DNA of 64,000 nucleotides from Hyphomicrobiaceae bacterium (GCA_021324465.1 JAJPJB010000059.1:1-64000), one strand, 5' to 3'. Numbered from the stretch's first letter, positions 35,057 through 44,245 are shown. Numbers and translations: made by a program. The notes: generated by a model not told the origin, from the sequence alone.

Positions 35057-36082
35057 ATGCTCCTCCCCACCTGCCTCGTCGGCTCCTATCCGCAGCCGGA
35101 TTGGCTGATCGACCGCGAGAAACTGTCCAAGCAGGTGCCGCGCGTGCGCGCCGACGACCTGTGGCTGATTGCGCCGGACAAGCGTGAAGCGGCGCAGGAT
35201 GACGCCACGATCCTTGCAATCCGCGATCAGGAGCGCGCCGGCCTCGATATCATTACCGACGGCGAGCAGCGCCGGGAGAGCTATTCGAACCGTTTTGCCA
35301 CGGCACTCGACGGCATCGACGTGGAAAATCCCGGCGCCGTGATCAATCGCACCGGCAGGGCGATCCCGGTCCCGCGCATCGTCGGTCCGATTCGACGCAA
35401 GCGTCCCGTCGAGCTGCGCGATCTGCAAATCCTGCGTGCCAACACGGATCGCCCCGTCAAGGCGACGGTGCCCGGCCCCTTTACCATGGGCCGGCAGGCG
35501 CAGGACGATTACTACAAGGACGAGGAGGCCGTGGCGATGGATTACGCCGCCGCGGTGAATGCCGAGATCAAGGACTTGTTCGCCGCGGGCGCCGACGTGG
35601 TGCAAATCGACGAGCCGTGGATGCAGCAGCATCCCGACAAAGCGCGACAATATGGGCTCAAGGCGCTCAATCGCGCGCTTGACGGCGTGACCGGCACGGT
35701 CGCGGTGCATCTGTGCTTCGGCTATGCCGCGGTGGTGCGCGATAAACCCTCCGGCTATTCGTTTCTGCCGGAGCTCGAGCAGTCCAAAGCCCAGCAAATT
35801 TCGATCGAGGCGGCGCAGCCCAAGCTCGATCTGAAAGTTTTGCGCCAATTGCCGTCGAAGACCATCATTCTCGGCGTCATTGATTTGTCGGACATGAACG
35901 TCGAGACGCCGCAGATCGTGGCTGAGCGCATCCGCCGCGCGCTGCAGGTCGTGCCGGCAGAGCGCATCATCGTTGCGCCGGATTGCGGCATGAAATATTT
36001 GCCGCGCGCGGTCGCGTTCGGCAAAATGCAGGCAATGGTGGGAGGGACGATGCTCGTGCGCCGCGAACTGAACGGCGCCTAA
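35057..36082 (+). CDS. MetE C-terminal-domain-like cobalamin-independent methyltransferase
   Basis: The protein has 341 residues, only the C-terminal (catalytic) half of the ~750-residue MetE. The zinc site is visible as VHLCFGY (His-x-Cys, about 218-224) and DCGMKYLPR (Cys, about 312); substrate regions DIITDGEQRRESYSNRF (about 61-77) and VQIDEPWMQ (about 179) also fit. Stand-alone MetE C-domain proteins in alphaproteobacteria transfer methyl groups to homocysteine or act on other thiols, and some work in catabolic demethylation. Its place among aromatic-acid genes leaves room for such a role, but this is inference. The preceding gene is separated by a terminator, so it has its own promoter. 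Confidence 0.85.
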   Translation: MLLPTCLVGSYPQPDWLIDREKLSKQVPRVRADDLWLIAPDKREAAQDDATILAIRDQERAGLDIITDGEQRRESYSNRFATALDGIDVENPGAVINRTGRAIPVPRIVGPIRRKRPVELRDLQILRANTDRPVKATVPGPFTMGRQAQDDYYKDEEAVAMDYAAAVNAEIKDLFAAGADVVQIDEPWMQQHPDKARQYGLKALNRALDGVTGTVAVHLCFGYAAVVRDKPSGYSFLPELEQSKAQQISIEAAQPKLDLKVLRQLPSKTIILGVIDLSDMNVETPQIVAERIRRALQVVPAERIIVAPDCGMKYLPRAVAFGKMQAMVGGTMLVRRELNGA

Positions 36083-36337
36083 GGCGTGAAACCGCCGGTA
36101 TTTTCTCGCCGCCTTTTCTACACGGCATGTTGCTGCGCATCGCGGAGAGCGCAATGCTGTTGAAGTTTGAAGCGACCCTCTCGAGCGGGGGGATGCGACG
36201 CGTTCAGGAAGCTTGCGCCGGTGGCCGTGCCGGGGCGAGCGCGCCAGACTGATTGCAACCCACCTCTCGCTCAAACCCACTTGGTACCGCTCGGCAAAAA
36301 TGCTTATATTGCTAAGCAATTTGCCGGGATATGCACC
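36083..36337. other. intergenic region before an acyl-CoA ligase gene
   Basis: 255 bases without a gene. The frame of the downstream ligase is open to 36167, but its translation here is unlike the family. An AT-rich block (GCTTATATTGCTAAGCAATTTG, part of 36303-36324) just before the ligase is a plausible promoter region. Confidence 0.35.
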
Positions 36338-37882
36338 ATGCTGCCAGAGGCCGGCTCAACCCTGCTGCGAGACTGGATTGCCGGCGCCGCAGCGCGCACG
36401 CCGGACAAGCCCTGGGTGATCGCGGCCGACGACGGCCGGACTGTCACATATCGAGAGCTGCGCGAGGTCGCCGGCCGTTTTGCGACATTCCTGCACCGGC
36501 GCGAGTTCGGCACGAACGACCGCATTGCGCTTCTGGCCAATAATTCGATCGAGCAGTTGCTGTGTTATCTTGGCATCATGGCCGCCGGCGCGACGGTGTG
36601 CACCGTTCACGTCGAGATGAATCGCAATCAGCTCGACAATATTTTTGAGCGGCTCAGGCCAAAGCTGGTTCTTTTGCAGAACGGCTTACAACTCGACGAT
36701 CTTTTTGCCGGGGCCGCCGTGCCGCGGCTACAGATCGGTCGCTGGGGCCATCCGGAGCCGGAAACATTGTTCGGCGAGCTCGCGCGCTGCCAGCCGGGCG
36801 AAGCGCCGCGGGCCGCAGGGCCCGAAGACGATGCGGTGATTCTGTTTACCTCGGGTACCAGCGCCAGACCGAAGGGCGTGGTGCTGAACTACCGGGAGTT
36901 CCTCCTCAATGTCGAGCCGGTTGCTGTCGGTTTCGGCATCACCGGCGACGATCGGCTCTACGATTTCCGCCCCTTCAGCTGGGCCTCGGCGCAGCTCTTG
37001 AGCGCGCTCGGCCCGGTCAACAGCGGCGCGACCTTGGTGCTTGCGGAAAAATTCTCGGCGAGTCGTTTTTTCCCGCATCTGCGCGAGCACCAGGTGACGA
37101 TCGCCGCCGGCAATCCGACGACCATCAATATCCTGCTCAACAGTGATACCGACGCGCATCGCAGCAACCTGCCGAAACTGCGCTTCATCACATCGAGCTC
37201 GGCGCCGCTTCTACTCGGAGAGTGGAAGCGCTTCGAGCAGAAGTTCGGCATTCCGATCGCGCAGGGCTGCGGCGCGAGCGAAGCCGGCTGGATCGCGGCG
37301 ACTGCTGGTGAAGCGCGCCGGCTCGGCACGGTCGGCCGGCCGTTTCCCTATCACGATCTGGCCATTGTCGACGGTGATGGCCGCCGTTTGCCGGCGGGTG
37401 AGATCGGCTATGTCGAAGTCGGCGGCTTTGCCGATCACCCGTTTCGCTATCTCGCGGAAGACGGTGCAGTGAAAGTTCATTGCCGCGGACGCATTCGCAC
37501 CGGCGATCTTGGCTGCATGGACGCGGACGGCTTTTTAACGCTGACCGGCCGCGAAAAGGAGCTCATCATCCGCGGCGGCGCGAAAATCTCCCCGGTCGAG
37601 ATCGATTCCTATCTCATGCAGCGCGAAGAAGTGATCGAAGCCGCCACGATCGGCGTGCCCGACCCGATTTACGGCGAAGAGGTGGTCAGCTATGTGATCG
37701 GGCGGCCGGGCGCGCAGATCGATGTCGCGGCGCTGTTGCGCTATTGCGGGGAAGTCTTGCCCGCCTTCAAGTCTCCGAAGCAGATCGTGCTCAGCACGTC
37801 CTTGCCGAAAAACGATCGCGGCAAACTCGACCGTCGGGCTTTGGCGCAGCGATGGCTCGGCCAAGACGCCAAAAGAACTTAA
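36338..37882 (+). CDS. AMP-dependent acyl/aryl-CoA ligase
   Basis: The protein has 514 residues from ATG 36338. Adenylate-forming motifs in order are the P-loop ILFTSGTSARPKGVVL (about 168-183), QGCGASEAGW in the A5 position (about 309), IRTGDLGCMDADGF (about 388), GREKELIIRGGAKISP (about 404) and the C-terminal NDRGKLDRR with the catalytic Lys (about 498). It activates a carboxylic acid as the acyl-AMP and then the CoA thioester. The A5 motif is QGCGASE instead of the usual YGxTE, suggesting an unusual substrate pocket. Neighbours point to an aromatic or alicyclic acid. It stands alone between a MetE-like gene and a methyltransferase. Confidence 0.9.
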   Translation: MLPEAGSTLLRDWIAGAAARTPDKPWVIAADDGRTVTYRELREVAGRFATFLHRREFGTNDRIALLANNSIEQLLCYLGIMAAGATVCTVHVEMNRNQLDNIFERLRPKLVLLQNGLQLDDLFAGAAVPRLQIGRWGHPEPETLFGELARCQPGEAPRAAGPEDDAVILFTSGTSARPKGVVLNYREFLLNVEPVAVGFGITGDDRLYDFRPFSWASAQLLSALGPVNSGATLVLAEKFSASRFFPHLREHQVTIAAGNPTTINILLNSDTDAHRSNLPKLRFITSSSAPLLLGEWKRFEQKFGIPIAQGCGASEAGWIAATAGEARRLGTVGRPFPYHDLAIVDGDGRRLPAGEIGYVEVGGFADHPFRYLAEDGAVKVHCRGRIRTGDLGCMDADGFLTLTGREKELIIRGGAKISPVEIDSYLMQREEVIEAATIGVPDPIYGEEVVSYVIGRPGAQIDVAALLRYCGEVLPAFKSPKQIVLSTSLPKNDRGKLDRRALAQRWLGQDAKRT

Positions 37883-37963
37883 TTAACCGCTTTTGGCACA
37901 AAATCGGCGAGAGCTTTCGCAGAACTCTATTCTGCGCGGCGGTTCGTACCGAGACATCGCCTT

Positions 37964-38797
37964 ATGTCGCCCCCGAACACGGCCCAGCAAGCCGCGTCCT
38001 TGACGACGGAGATGCACGATCTATCAACGGGTCGGATCCGGCGCGCGCTCCGGGCTGCGCGCCAGATCGGCCTCTTGGGTCTGGTCGGCCTTGCTCGGCA
38101 GCACGGCCTGCGCAAGAGCGTCGGCTTTGCCGCACAAAACATTCGGCATGTCATCGCGCATCAGCTGGCACAGCGCTGGGACCGCAAATACGGCGTCGAT
38201 ACAGCGGGCTCGATTCAGCTCGATGCACTGACGATCATTGGACCAAACAGGCAATTCGGCAATGAAAGCGTCTGCACGTCGCCAAAGTCATTTGATTTCA
38301 TGATGCACAGCCTGCCAGATGACCTCGCGCGCTTCACATTCGTCGATATCGGCGCCGGAAAGTCGCGCACGTTGCTGCTGGCCTCGCGTTACAATTTTGC
38401 AAAGATCGTCGGCGTAGAGTTCGCCAAAGAATTAGTGGATTGCGCTGCGCAAAACATCGCTGCATTCAAGGCCGATTGGCAGGCATGCCATGATCTGGAA
38501 ATCGTGCAGGCCGATGCTACGCAATATAGATTCCCGGAGACGCCGCTCGTGCTGTTTTTCTACAATCCGTTTTGCAAGGCGATATTCGATGTCGTGCTCG
38601 GCAATATTGTTACCTCACTGAAGGTGCATCCGCGCGACTGTTACGTGATCTATGGCAGCTCGTCGCATAACGCAATCGGTTGGGCCAAGCCCGCGATCAT
38701 GCGCACCGGCCGCTTTGAGGAGATTGCAGCGCCGCCGATGCCGTGGTTCTTCGATGCGGTGCGCGGCGTAGACTATGCGGTGTTCCGCAGCAAGTAG
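37964..38797 (+). CDS. class I SAM-dependent methyltransferase
   Basis: The protein has 277 residues. The SAM motif I is FVDIGAGKSRTLLLAS (about 126-141), followed by VGVEFAKELVDCAAQNI (acidic residue at the end of strand 2) and VQADATQYRFP; the motif IV position reads LFFYNPFCKAIFD. The first ~90 residues are basic and helical. The conserved YNPF suggests the DOT1/histone-methyltransferase-like branch of bacterial proteins, but the substrate is unknown. The stop codon is the first base triplet of a palindromic repeat (38797-38875). It is convergent with the second UbiD gene. Confidence 0.8.
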   Translation: MSPPNTAQQAASLTTEMHDLSTGRIRRALRAARQIGLLGLVGLARQHGLRKSVGFAAQNIRHVIAHQLAQRWDRKYGVDTAGSIQLDALTIIGPNRQFGNESVCTSPKSFDFMMHSLPDDLARFTFVDIGAGKSRTLLLASRYNFAKIVGVEFAKELVDCAAQNIAAFKADWQACHDLEIVQADATQYRFPETPLVLFFYNPFCKAIFDVVLGNIVTSLKVHPRDCYVIYGSSSHNAIGWAKPAIMRTGRFEEIAAPPMPWFFDAVRGVDYAVFRSK

Positions 38798-38872
38798 CCC
38801 GGATTGAGCGAAGCGAGGTCCGGGCAAACGTGGCGGCCGACTCCCGGTTTGCTTCGCTCGACCCGCTACAAA
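38797..38872. repeat. REP-like palindromic intergenic element
   Basis: GCCCGGA (38797-38803) pairs with TCCGGGC (38819-38825), and GAGCGAAGC (38806-38814) is the exact inverse of GCTTCGCTC (38851-38859). The pattern CCCGGATTGAGCGAAGCG... with a later GCTTCGCTC is, as I recall, a common repetitive extragenic palindrome in Bradyrhizobium-like genomes. It fills the whole gap between two convergent genes and may act as a bidirectional transcription stop. Confidence 0.7.
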
Positions 38873-38874
38873 AA

Positions 38875-40467
38875 TTATCGCCCCGTTCGCGCCAGCGAAT
38901 GCACCCAGCCCTGCATGCGCTTCTTGGCGTTAGCGATGTCCTCTTGCGAGAAGAAATCCTCGGGACGTACTTTGTCGACCGGATAGACGGGACGCAAAAA
39001 GTCGCTCTCGTAGCCGAACGGCACGGTCGCATCTATCCCCATGCCGCCTTCGAACTGGGTGTTCGAGGCGGTCCATTGCCGCTCGCCGGCGGTCATGCGC
39101 TCGGCCGGCATGAAAGTCTGGCCGCGCCCGCCGGGAATCGGATTGAGAATGTCGGTCTTCGGGTTAACCCGCGTGGTCAGGCACCACATGATGTCGTCCA
39201 TCGAATAGGGATCGACGTCCTCGCTCACTGCGATGGCAAGCCGCATGCCCTGCGAGCACGACAGCGCGGCCGCCAAAAAGTTGCGTTGCCAGCCCTCGTC
39301 GATCTGGTGGCGTTTCTTCACCTGAATGATGCAGCCGCCCCAATCGGTCATGCAGTACGGGATGACCACGTTCTGCACGATGCCAGGCTGCAGGCGGTTG
39401 CACAGCTCGTAGATCGCGGCTTCCCGCACCGTCGTATCGATATTGTGGTCATCGAGCATGTGCACGCCGAGCGCGAAGATGATCGGCTTGGTTTCCGGCT
39501 TGCGCATGGTGACCGCGGTGACATGGAAGGTCGGCGCCTTATAGGACTTGCCCATATAGCCGGCCCATTCCGGATGAAAGTGATAGCGACCCTGCACGCC
39601 GGCCTCTTCCGCCTCCTTGGTCTCGAAGCGGCGGTCGCGTGGATTGACATAGCCCTCCAGCACCAATTCGCAGTCGGCAAGGGCCATCGCATCGACCGTG
39701 CGCGCCTTGACCAGGCGAATCGGTGCCCCCTGCACCGCCGAGGCGATGCCGATCTCATCGCAGCCCATCGGCAGTATCGCATAATCGAAGCCGGCGCCCG
39801 CGAGCAGCGTGCAAGCCGGCGGCACACCGAAGCACACCGTGATCGGCACCGGCCGATCTTCCTTGTAGTATTTGTTGACCACTTGCCACATATGCGAGCC
39901 CGGCGAGATCTGGAACGTGCCGACATTGCCCCAGCGGAAGTTCATGCGGTTGTAGCCGAGGTCCGAGCCACCCTCGAATTGCGGGCCGGTGACGCAGCGG
40001 ATGCCGGAGCCGACGGTGAGCTCGGGTTCATAGGTGGTGTGACGGATCGGCACGAGCCACTTGTTGACGTCGTCCGGCCTCTCGATCACGAATTCCTGAC
40101 ACGGCGCTTCGCTTTGCGCAATCTCCACCGGCTTGAGCGGATGCGACAGCGCATAGGCGAGCCTCTTGACGCGCTCGGCATCGTTCTTCCAGCCGAACAT
40201 GCGATTGATGATCGCCATGTCGCCGAACAGATTGGTGATGACCCGATGGTTCGGCTTGCCTTTGACATTGTTGAACAAGACCGGGCAGCCGCCGTCCATA
40301 TGTTTTTGCAAACCGGTGACCTGCAGATCGGGATCGACCTCCTTATCGGTCTCGATCAGCTCGCCCGCCGCGCGCAGCCATTCGAGCGTCGCGCGCAGAT
40401 CAAAGGCCTGGTTCGGTGTCGCGGCTTGCGCCGCGCGCTCCTTTTCCTTCAGTGCCGGCTGTTGCAT
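38875..40467 (-). CDS. divergent UbiD family decarboxylase
   Basis: The protein has 530 residues; ATG 40467 has GGAAAGGA just upstream (ATG 40482 is the alternative). The family core is clear: APCQEFVIE, YNRMNFRWGNVGTFQISPGSH (about 178-198), FDYAILPMGCDEIGIAS and AIAVSEDVDPYSMDDIMW. However the catalytic EGP(F/Y)GE motif is not found. At the equivalent place, before FHVTAVTMRKPE, the sequence reads QGRYHFHPEWAGYMGK, so one of the two usual acids appears to be replaced and a short insertion is present (aligned by eye). That implies an altered reaction or substrate class. It is divergently transcribed from a MarR regulator with a 93-base gap and probably depends on the UbiX at 30075. Confidence 0.88.
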   Translation of the reverse strand: MQQPALKEKERAAQAATPNQAFDLRATLEWLRAAGELIETDKEVDPDLQVTGLQKHMDGGCPVLFNNVKGKPNHRVITNLFGDMAIINRMFGWKNDAERVKRLAYALSHPLKPVEIAQSEAPCQEFVIERPDDVNKWLVPIRHTTYEPELTVGSGIRCVTGPQFEGGSDLGYNRMNFRWGNVGTFQISPGSHMWQVVNKYYKEDRPVPITVCFGVPPACTLLAGAGFDYAILPMGCDEIGIASAVQGAPIRLVKARTVDAMALADCELVLEGYVNPRDRRFETKEAEEAGVQGRYHFHPEWAGYMGKSYKAPTFHVTAVTMRKPETKPIIFALGVHMLDDHNIDTTVREAAIYELCNRLQPGIVQNVVIPYCMTDWGGCIIQVKKRHQIDEGWQRNFLAAALSCSQGMRLAIAVSEDVDPYSMDDIMWCLTTRVNPKTDILNPIPGGRGQTFMPAERMTAGERQWTASNTQFEGGMGIDATVPFGYESDFLRPVYPVDKVRPEDFFSQEDIANAKKRMQGWVHSLARTGR

Positions 40468-40560
40468 TGGTTCCTTTCCCATTGCATAGATTTCTAAGTA
40501 TTATCCGCCGCAGCCGGCGGAGCTGTCAACGCGGGCGTTTGTCAGCGAAAGATAGGGCCG

Positions 40561-41037
40561 ATGCCGCGCAAAATCCGGCAAAGAAACACCGGCGACGCGG
40601 CGGATTTTCCGCCGCCGACAAGCTCCGGCTACCTGGTGCGCGATGCCCACCGCGCCTTTCAACGGCTGCTCGAGCGGCGCATTGCGCCTTACGGCGTGAC
40701 ACGCGGTCAATGGTATTTTCTGCGTGTCTTGTGGACGACCGATGGATTGTCGCAACGCGAATTGTCGGCGCGCGTCGGCATGATGGAGCCGACGACGGTG
40801 ATCGCGCTGCGCAGCATGGAGCGCTCGGGCCTTATCCGCCGCGTGCGTGCCCGGGACGATCGGCGACGCGTCCAGGTCTTCCTAACAGCGAAGGCCAAGC
40901 GGCTACGCGCCGAGCTGCTCGGCGTTGCCCGTCGCATCACCGAGGAAGCGGAGCACGGCCTTGCCATAGGCGAGCTTTCGGTCTTTCGCCGCGTCATTAC
41001 GCGGATGACCGCGAATCTGGATCAGATCGAGAAGTAG
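40561..41037 (+). CDS. MarR family transcriptional regulator
   Basis: The protein has 158 residues. The winged helix-turn-helix is typical: VTRGQWYFLRVLWTTDGLSQRELSARVGMMEPTT (helices 2-4, about 46-79), then LIRRVRARDDRRRVQVFLT for the wing with the conserved DxR. Flanking helices form the dimer interface. MarR proteins usually repress a neighbouring gene and are released by small aromatic ligands. Divergence from the UbiD gene (40467) across 93 bases makes that gene the obvious target. I did not find a clear palindrome in the gap. Confidence 0.93.
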   Translation: MPRKIRQRNTGDAADFPPPTSSGYLVRDAHRAFQRLLERRIAPYGVTRGQWYFLRVLWTTDGLSQRELSARVGMMEPTTVIALRSMERSGLIRRVRARDDRRRVQVFLTAKAKRLRAELLGVARRITEEAEHGLAIGELSVFRRVITRMTANLDQIEK

Positions 41038-41061
41038 CGGGAGCTGGTTTGGGCTCAAAAC

Positions 41062-41086
41062 CCCAAAATTTGGATGACAGCCTCTG
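41062..41086. repeat. palindrome plus 21-bp dispersed repeat (copy 2)
   Basis: CCAAAATTTGG (41063-41073) is followed by ATGACAGCCTCTG. Bases 41066-41086 are identical to 16875-16895. As at the first copy, it lies between the 3' ends of two convergent genes. Confidence 0.6.
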
Positions 41087-41093
41087 GATTCCC

Positions 41094-42410
41094 TTACGAT
41101 TTTCGCCGCCGCAACAGGCCGGCAAGAACACAACGCAGCCGCGTCGCCAGCTGCCATATCACCGGCGTCTGCTTGACAAAGCGCTTGAGCCGCCGCTGCG
41201 CCATGGACCAAGCGCTCACCGGCCAACCGCGCAAGGTCGCGGCCGCGCCGTAGTCGAAGAGGTTCAAGCGCCGGTCGCACCATTCCGCCTTGTAGCGTTC
41301 GTCGCCGATAGTGAAATCGAAGTGGCGCAGCCCGCGCCTAATCGCATAGGCCAACAGCTCGCGCAGATGCAGCGCGCCGGGCCCGTAATGGGCGAGCTGG
41401 CCGTCACAATAACTCGCCAGGATGTGATAGTAGCAATCTCCGCTTACCACGGCGAAATTGGCCGCGGCGACGACCGGGCCGATTTCGATACGGCTGACAT
41501 GGGTAAGATGGCGCGTCGCCGGATTCGACACGAAATCGAGAAAGAAGTCACGGTAGCCAGGCCAGGCGAAAATGTCCGGAATGCCCTTGCGCGCGAATGA
41601 CAGGCTCTTCTGTGCCATCAACGTTTCGAGCGTGCGGCGGGCATCGCTCGCGTCCGTAGCAGTGACAAAGCGAATCTCGCCGAATTCGGTCATGTGTTTG
41701 CGCTTGGCGCGATCACGGCGACGCGTCGCCGACGAGCGCTTGGCGCGGTAGAACGCGTCCCAGTCGCCGCCGAGCTGCGTGATATGCGCGCTGTTGGCAT
41801 TGGGCACGACACCGAGTACGCAAAACGGATTGGTCTGTGCACCGATCGTCTGGGGCATTTTTTCGAACTCAATCCAATCATGCCGCAACTGCCGATCGGA
41901 CTGCATGGCGCGGCGCAAATCCTGCCACAACGCGAGAAAGCTGTTGGCGCTGACGCGCTCGGAGAAGTCGCGCGCCAACAGCGGCGCGTTGTAATCGCAC
42001 AGATCCTGACCGAGCCAGAACAGGCGCCGTGCCAGGCCGCGCTTCTCGACGGCAAGCGGCATGATGAAGGCAGTTCCGCCATCGGCAAAATGCCCGACGA
42101 CGATTGCCGGCGTCACCCGGGTGCGGGTGCCGATATGGCGATGCCACGCGGCGAGCCAGTCGTAATGTTGAAACGGCGTGCAGTCGGCGCCTTGTTCAAA
42201 GCGCCGCCATTCGTTTTCGACGGCGTCAAGGCTCGCATGGATGCGGAAGCTCAAGTCTTCGCTTGACCGGTCGGCTAAACGCGGAAATGCATCACGGTCT
42301 ATCTCAGTCGGACTCACGTCGACCTGCGCACTTGCGTCCCGCAAAGCCTTCAATGGTGCCGCACGTGTCACTGCATGAGCCAAACAGGATGGAGGCCAGC
42401 ACAAACTCAT
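41094..42410 (-). CDS. GNAT/FemAB-like acyltransferase (CelD/BioF2-like)
   Basis: The protein has 438 residues. The region RFEQGADCTPFQHYDWLAAWHRH (about 70-92) and the double GNAT-like core, including RRRDRAKRKHMTEFGEIRF, VVAAANFAVVSGDCYYHILASYCDGQLAHYGPGALHLRELL and FDFTIGDERYKAEWC, are typical of the CelD (cellulose/polysaccharide biosynthesis) and BioF2-like acyltransferase group. These enzymes transfer acyl groups to surface polysaccharides or lipids. The first ~45 residues are poorly conserved, so a later start is possible. It stands alone with convergent marR and divergent Bug-protein neighbours; the substrate is unknown. Confidence 0.82.
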   Translation of the reverse strand: MSLCWPPSCLAHAVTRAAPLKALRDASAQVDVSPTEIDRDAFPRLADRSSEDLSFRIHASLDAVENEWRRFEQGADCTPFQHYDWLAAWHRHIGTRTRVTPAIVVGHFADGGTAFIMPLAVEKRGLARRLFWLGQDLCDYNAPLLARDFSERVSANSFLALWQDLRRAMQSDRQLRHDWIEFEKMPQTIGAQTNPFCVLGVVPNANSAHITQLGGDWDAFYRAKRSSATRRRDRAKRKHMTEFGEIRFVTATDASDARRTLETLMAQKSLSFARKGIPDIFAWPGYRDFFLDFVSNPATRHLTHVSRIEIGPVVAAANFAVVSGDCYYHILASYCDGQLAHYGPGALHLRELLAYAIRRGLRHFDFTIGDERYKAEWCDRRLNLFDYGAAATLRGWPVSAWSMAQRRLKRFVKQTPVIWQLATRLRCVLAGLLRRRKS

Positions 42411-42621
42411 AGTGGAGAATTCTTAAAATAGGCATCGCCGGTGCAGCCCGATGTGCCGTTAAGGTAAAGAGGACCGCCCGGCTTCGACAAAGCGCGGCCC
42501 GTCTGACCGTGTCGGTTTGGCGCAGGGCCGCAAAACCCGTAGAAAGCGGTATTTGACAGCCCTATCCTCGGCTCATTAACTCGCCGCGCATTGAAGACGG
42601 GGCGAGGCCAGGGAGGAAATC

Positions 42622-43611
42622 ATGATACGCCGTCGGCACTGGTTCCGCATGCCCGGCTTCGGCCTGATGCTGTGCCTTGTGGCGCTGCCCGCCGCGAACG
42701 CCGCCTACGCGCAGGCCGGAGATTATCCAAACAAACCGGTCACGATCATTTCCGATGCCGCGGCCGGATCCACGCCCGACGTGGATGCCCGTTTCTGTGC
42801 CGACGGTCTGACCAAGCTCTGGGGCCAGCAGGTCGTCATCCTCAACCGTGCCGGCGCCAATGGCAGCATTGCGGCGCGCGCCGCCAGCGAAGCCACGCCC
42901 GACGGCTACACGCTGTTCATGCCGGCGCTGTCGACATTTGCCGCGCTGCCGACGATCGCCCCCAACCTGCCGCTGAAGCTGCCACGCGATTTCATCCCGA
43001 TCGGATTCACTGCGGAAAATCCGATGTTTATTGCGGTCAATCCGGCGCTCGGCGTCTCGACGCTGCCGCAACTCATCGCGCTCGCCAAGAAAGAGCCAGG
43101 CAAGATCACCATTGCAGTGACCGGCGTCGGCAGGCTTACGCATCTGACCGGATTGCTGCTGCAGGAGCGGGCCGGGATTCAATTGGTCCCGGTGCCCTAT
43201 CAAGGCGGGCCGGCGGCGGCGCTTGCCGATGTCGGCTCTGGCCGCGTCTCGATGATCATCGAGGGCTATTCCGGGATCGTCGGCGCAGTGAAGGCCGGTC
43301 AGGTGAAGCTGATTGCTGTCGCGGCGCGCGAACGCTTGCCGCAATTTCCCGATCTGCCGACGGTTGCCGAGACGCTTCCAAATTTCAGCGCAACCGGCTG
43401 GCAGGTCCTGGTGGCGCCGAACGGCACGCCGCAGCCGATCATCGACAAGGTCAGCAAGGATTTGGCCAAGGTCGTGAGCGATCCGGAATTCAAAAAGAAC
43501 CTGGGCAATATAGGTAGCTATTCGCGCGCCATGACGCCGCAGGAAGTCGTCGCCTTCGTCGACGAACAGCAGAAGACCTGGCTGCCGGTTCTGCAAAAGA
43601 TTTCGAAATAG
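42622..43611 (+). CDS. Bug family (TctC) tripartite tricarboxylate transporter binding protein
   Basis: The protein has 329 residues. The signal peptide MIRRRHWFRMPGFGLMLCLV...AAYAQ (cleavage at about residue 31) is followed by the Bug opening DYPNKPVTIISDAAAGSTPDVDAR, then VVILNRAGANGSIAARAAS and DGYTLFMP. Bug proteins bind carboxylates, often aromatic or dicarboxylic acids, in the periplasm. AGGGAGGA is just upstream of ATG 42622. No TctA/TctB genes follow; instead a glutathione S-transferase starts 19 bases later, so a catabolic rather than a transport operon is likely. Confidence 0.93.
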   Translation: MIRRRHWFRMPGFGLMLCLVALPAANAAYAQAGDYPNKPVTIISDAAAGSTPDVDARFCADGLTKLWGQQVVILNRAGANGSIAARAASEATPDGYTLFMPALSTFAALPTIAPNLPLKLPRDFIPIGFTAENPMFIAVNPALGVSTLPQLIALAKKEPGKITIAVTGVGRLTHLTGLLLQERAGIQLVPVPYQGGPAAALADVGSGRVSMIIEGYSGIVGAVKAGQVKLIAVAARERLPQFPDLPTVAETLPNFSATGWQVLVAPNGTPQPIIDKVSKDLAKVVSDPEFKKNLGNIGSYSRAMTPQEVVAFVDEQQKTWLPVLQKISK

Positions 43612-43630
43612 TTCAAAGGAGATTCTTGCG

Positions 43631-44245
43631 ATGTTGACGCTCTATTACGCGCCTGGCGCCTGCTCGATGGCCTCGCATATCGTGCTCGAGGAGAGCGGCG
43701 AGAAATACGAGGCAAAGAAGGTCGATCTCGCCGCCGGCGAGCAGCGCACTGAAGCGTATCTGAAGCTCAATCCACTGGGCCGCGTTCCCGTGCTTGGCCT
43801 CGACGATGGGGCGCCGCTGACCGAGAACACCGCAATTCTGCCCTATCTCGGCAAAAGATTCGGCTTGTGGCCGAATGACCCGATCGGCGAGGCGAAGGCC
43901 CTGTCGCTGATCGGTTTCTTTGCCTCGAGCGTGCATCCTGCGCACGCCCATATCGGGCGGCCCGAGCGCTATACCGCCGACTCGTCCGCATTTCCGGGCA
44001 TCAAGGAAGCCGGGCTGAAGACCTTCCACGCCCACCTCAAGCAGATCGACGACATGTTTGCGGGCCGCGAATGGTTTTCCGACAAATATTCGGTGCTCGA
44101 CCCTTACGGCTTCGTCTTCTACACCTGGGGGGTGCGCCGCGAGCTGCCGATGGCGGAGCTGAGGAACTATACCGCGTTCAAGGATCGCATGCTCAAGCGG
44201 CCGGCTGTCGCGCGCGTCGTCGAGAACGAGAAGGTGAAGGTATGA
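43631..44245 (+). CDS. glutathione S-transferase (beta-class-like)
   Basis: The protein has 204 residues. The N-terminal thioredoxin fold opens LTLYYAPGACSMASHIVLEE with Cys10, the catalytic residue of beta-class enzymes. The glutathione contact loop NPLGRVPVLGLDDGAPLTENTAIL (about 46-69) has the cis-Pro and the TEN/S motif. The C-terminal helical domain follows. Bacterial beta-class GSTs detoxify electrophiles or assist aromatic degradation. GGAGATT precedes ATG 43631. It is probably co-transcribed with the Bug protein gene. Confidence 0.93.
   Translation: MLTLYYAPGACSMASHIVLEESGEKYEAKKVDLAAGEQRTEAYLKLNPLGRVPVLGLDDGAPLTENTAILPYLGKRFGLWPNDPIGEAKALSLIGFFASSVHPAHAHIGRPERYTADSSAFPGIKEAGLKTFHAHLKQIDDMFAGREWFSDKYSVLDPYGFVFYTWGVRRELPMAELRNYTAFKDRMLKRPAVARVVENEKVKV

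Noticed and set aside
38743-40497. 584-codon plus-strand ORF opposite the second UbiD gene
   Set aside because: No family features, biased composition, and it overlaps a clear UbiD CDS over its whole length.
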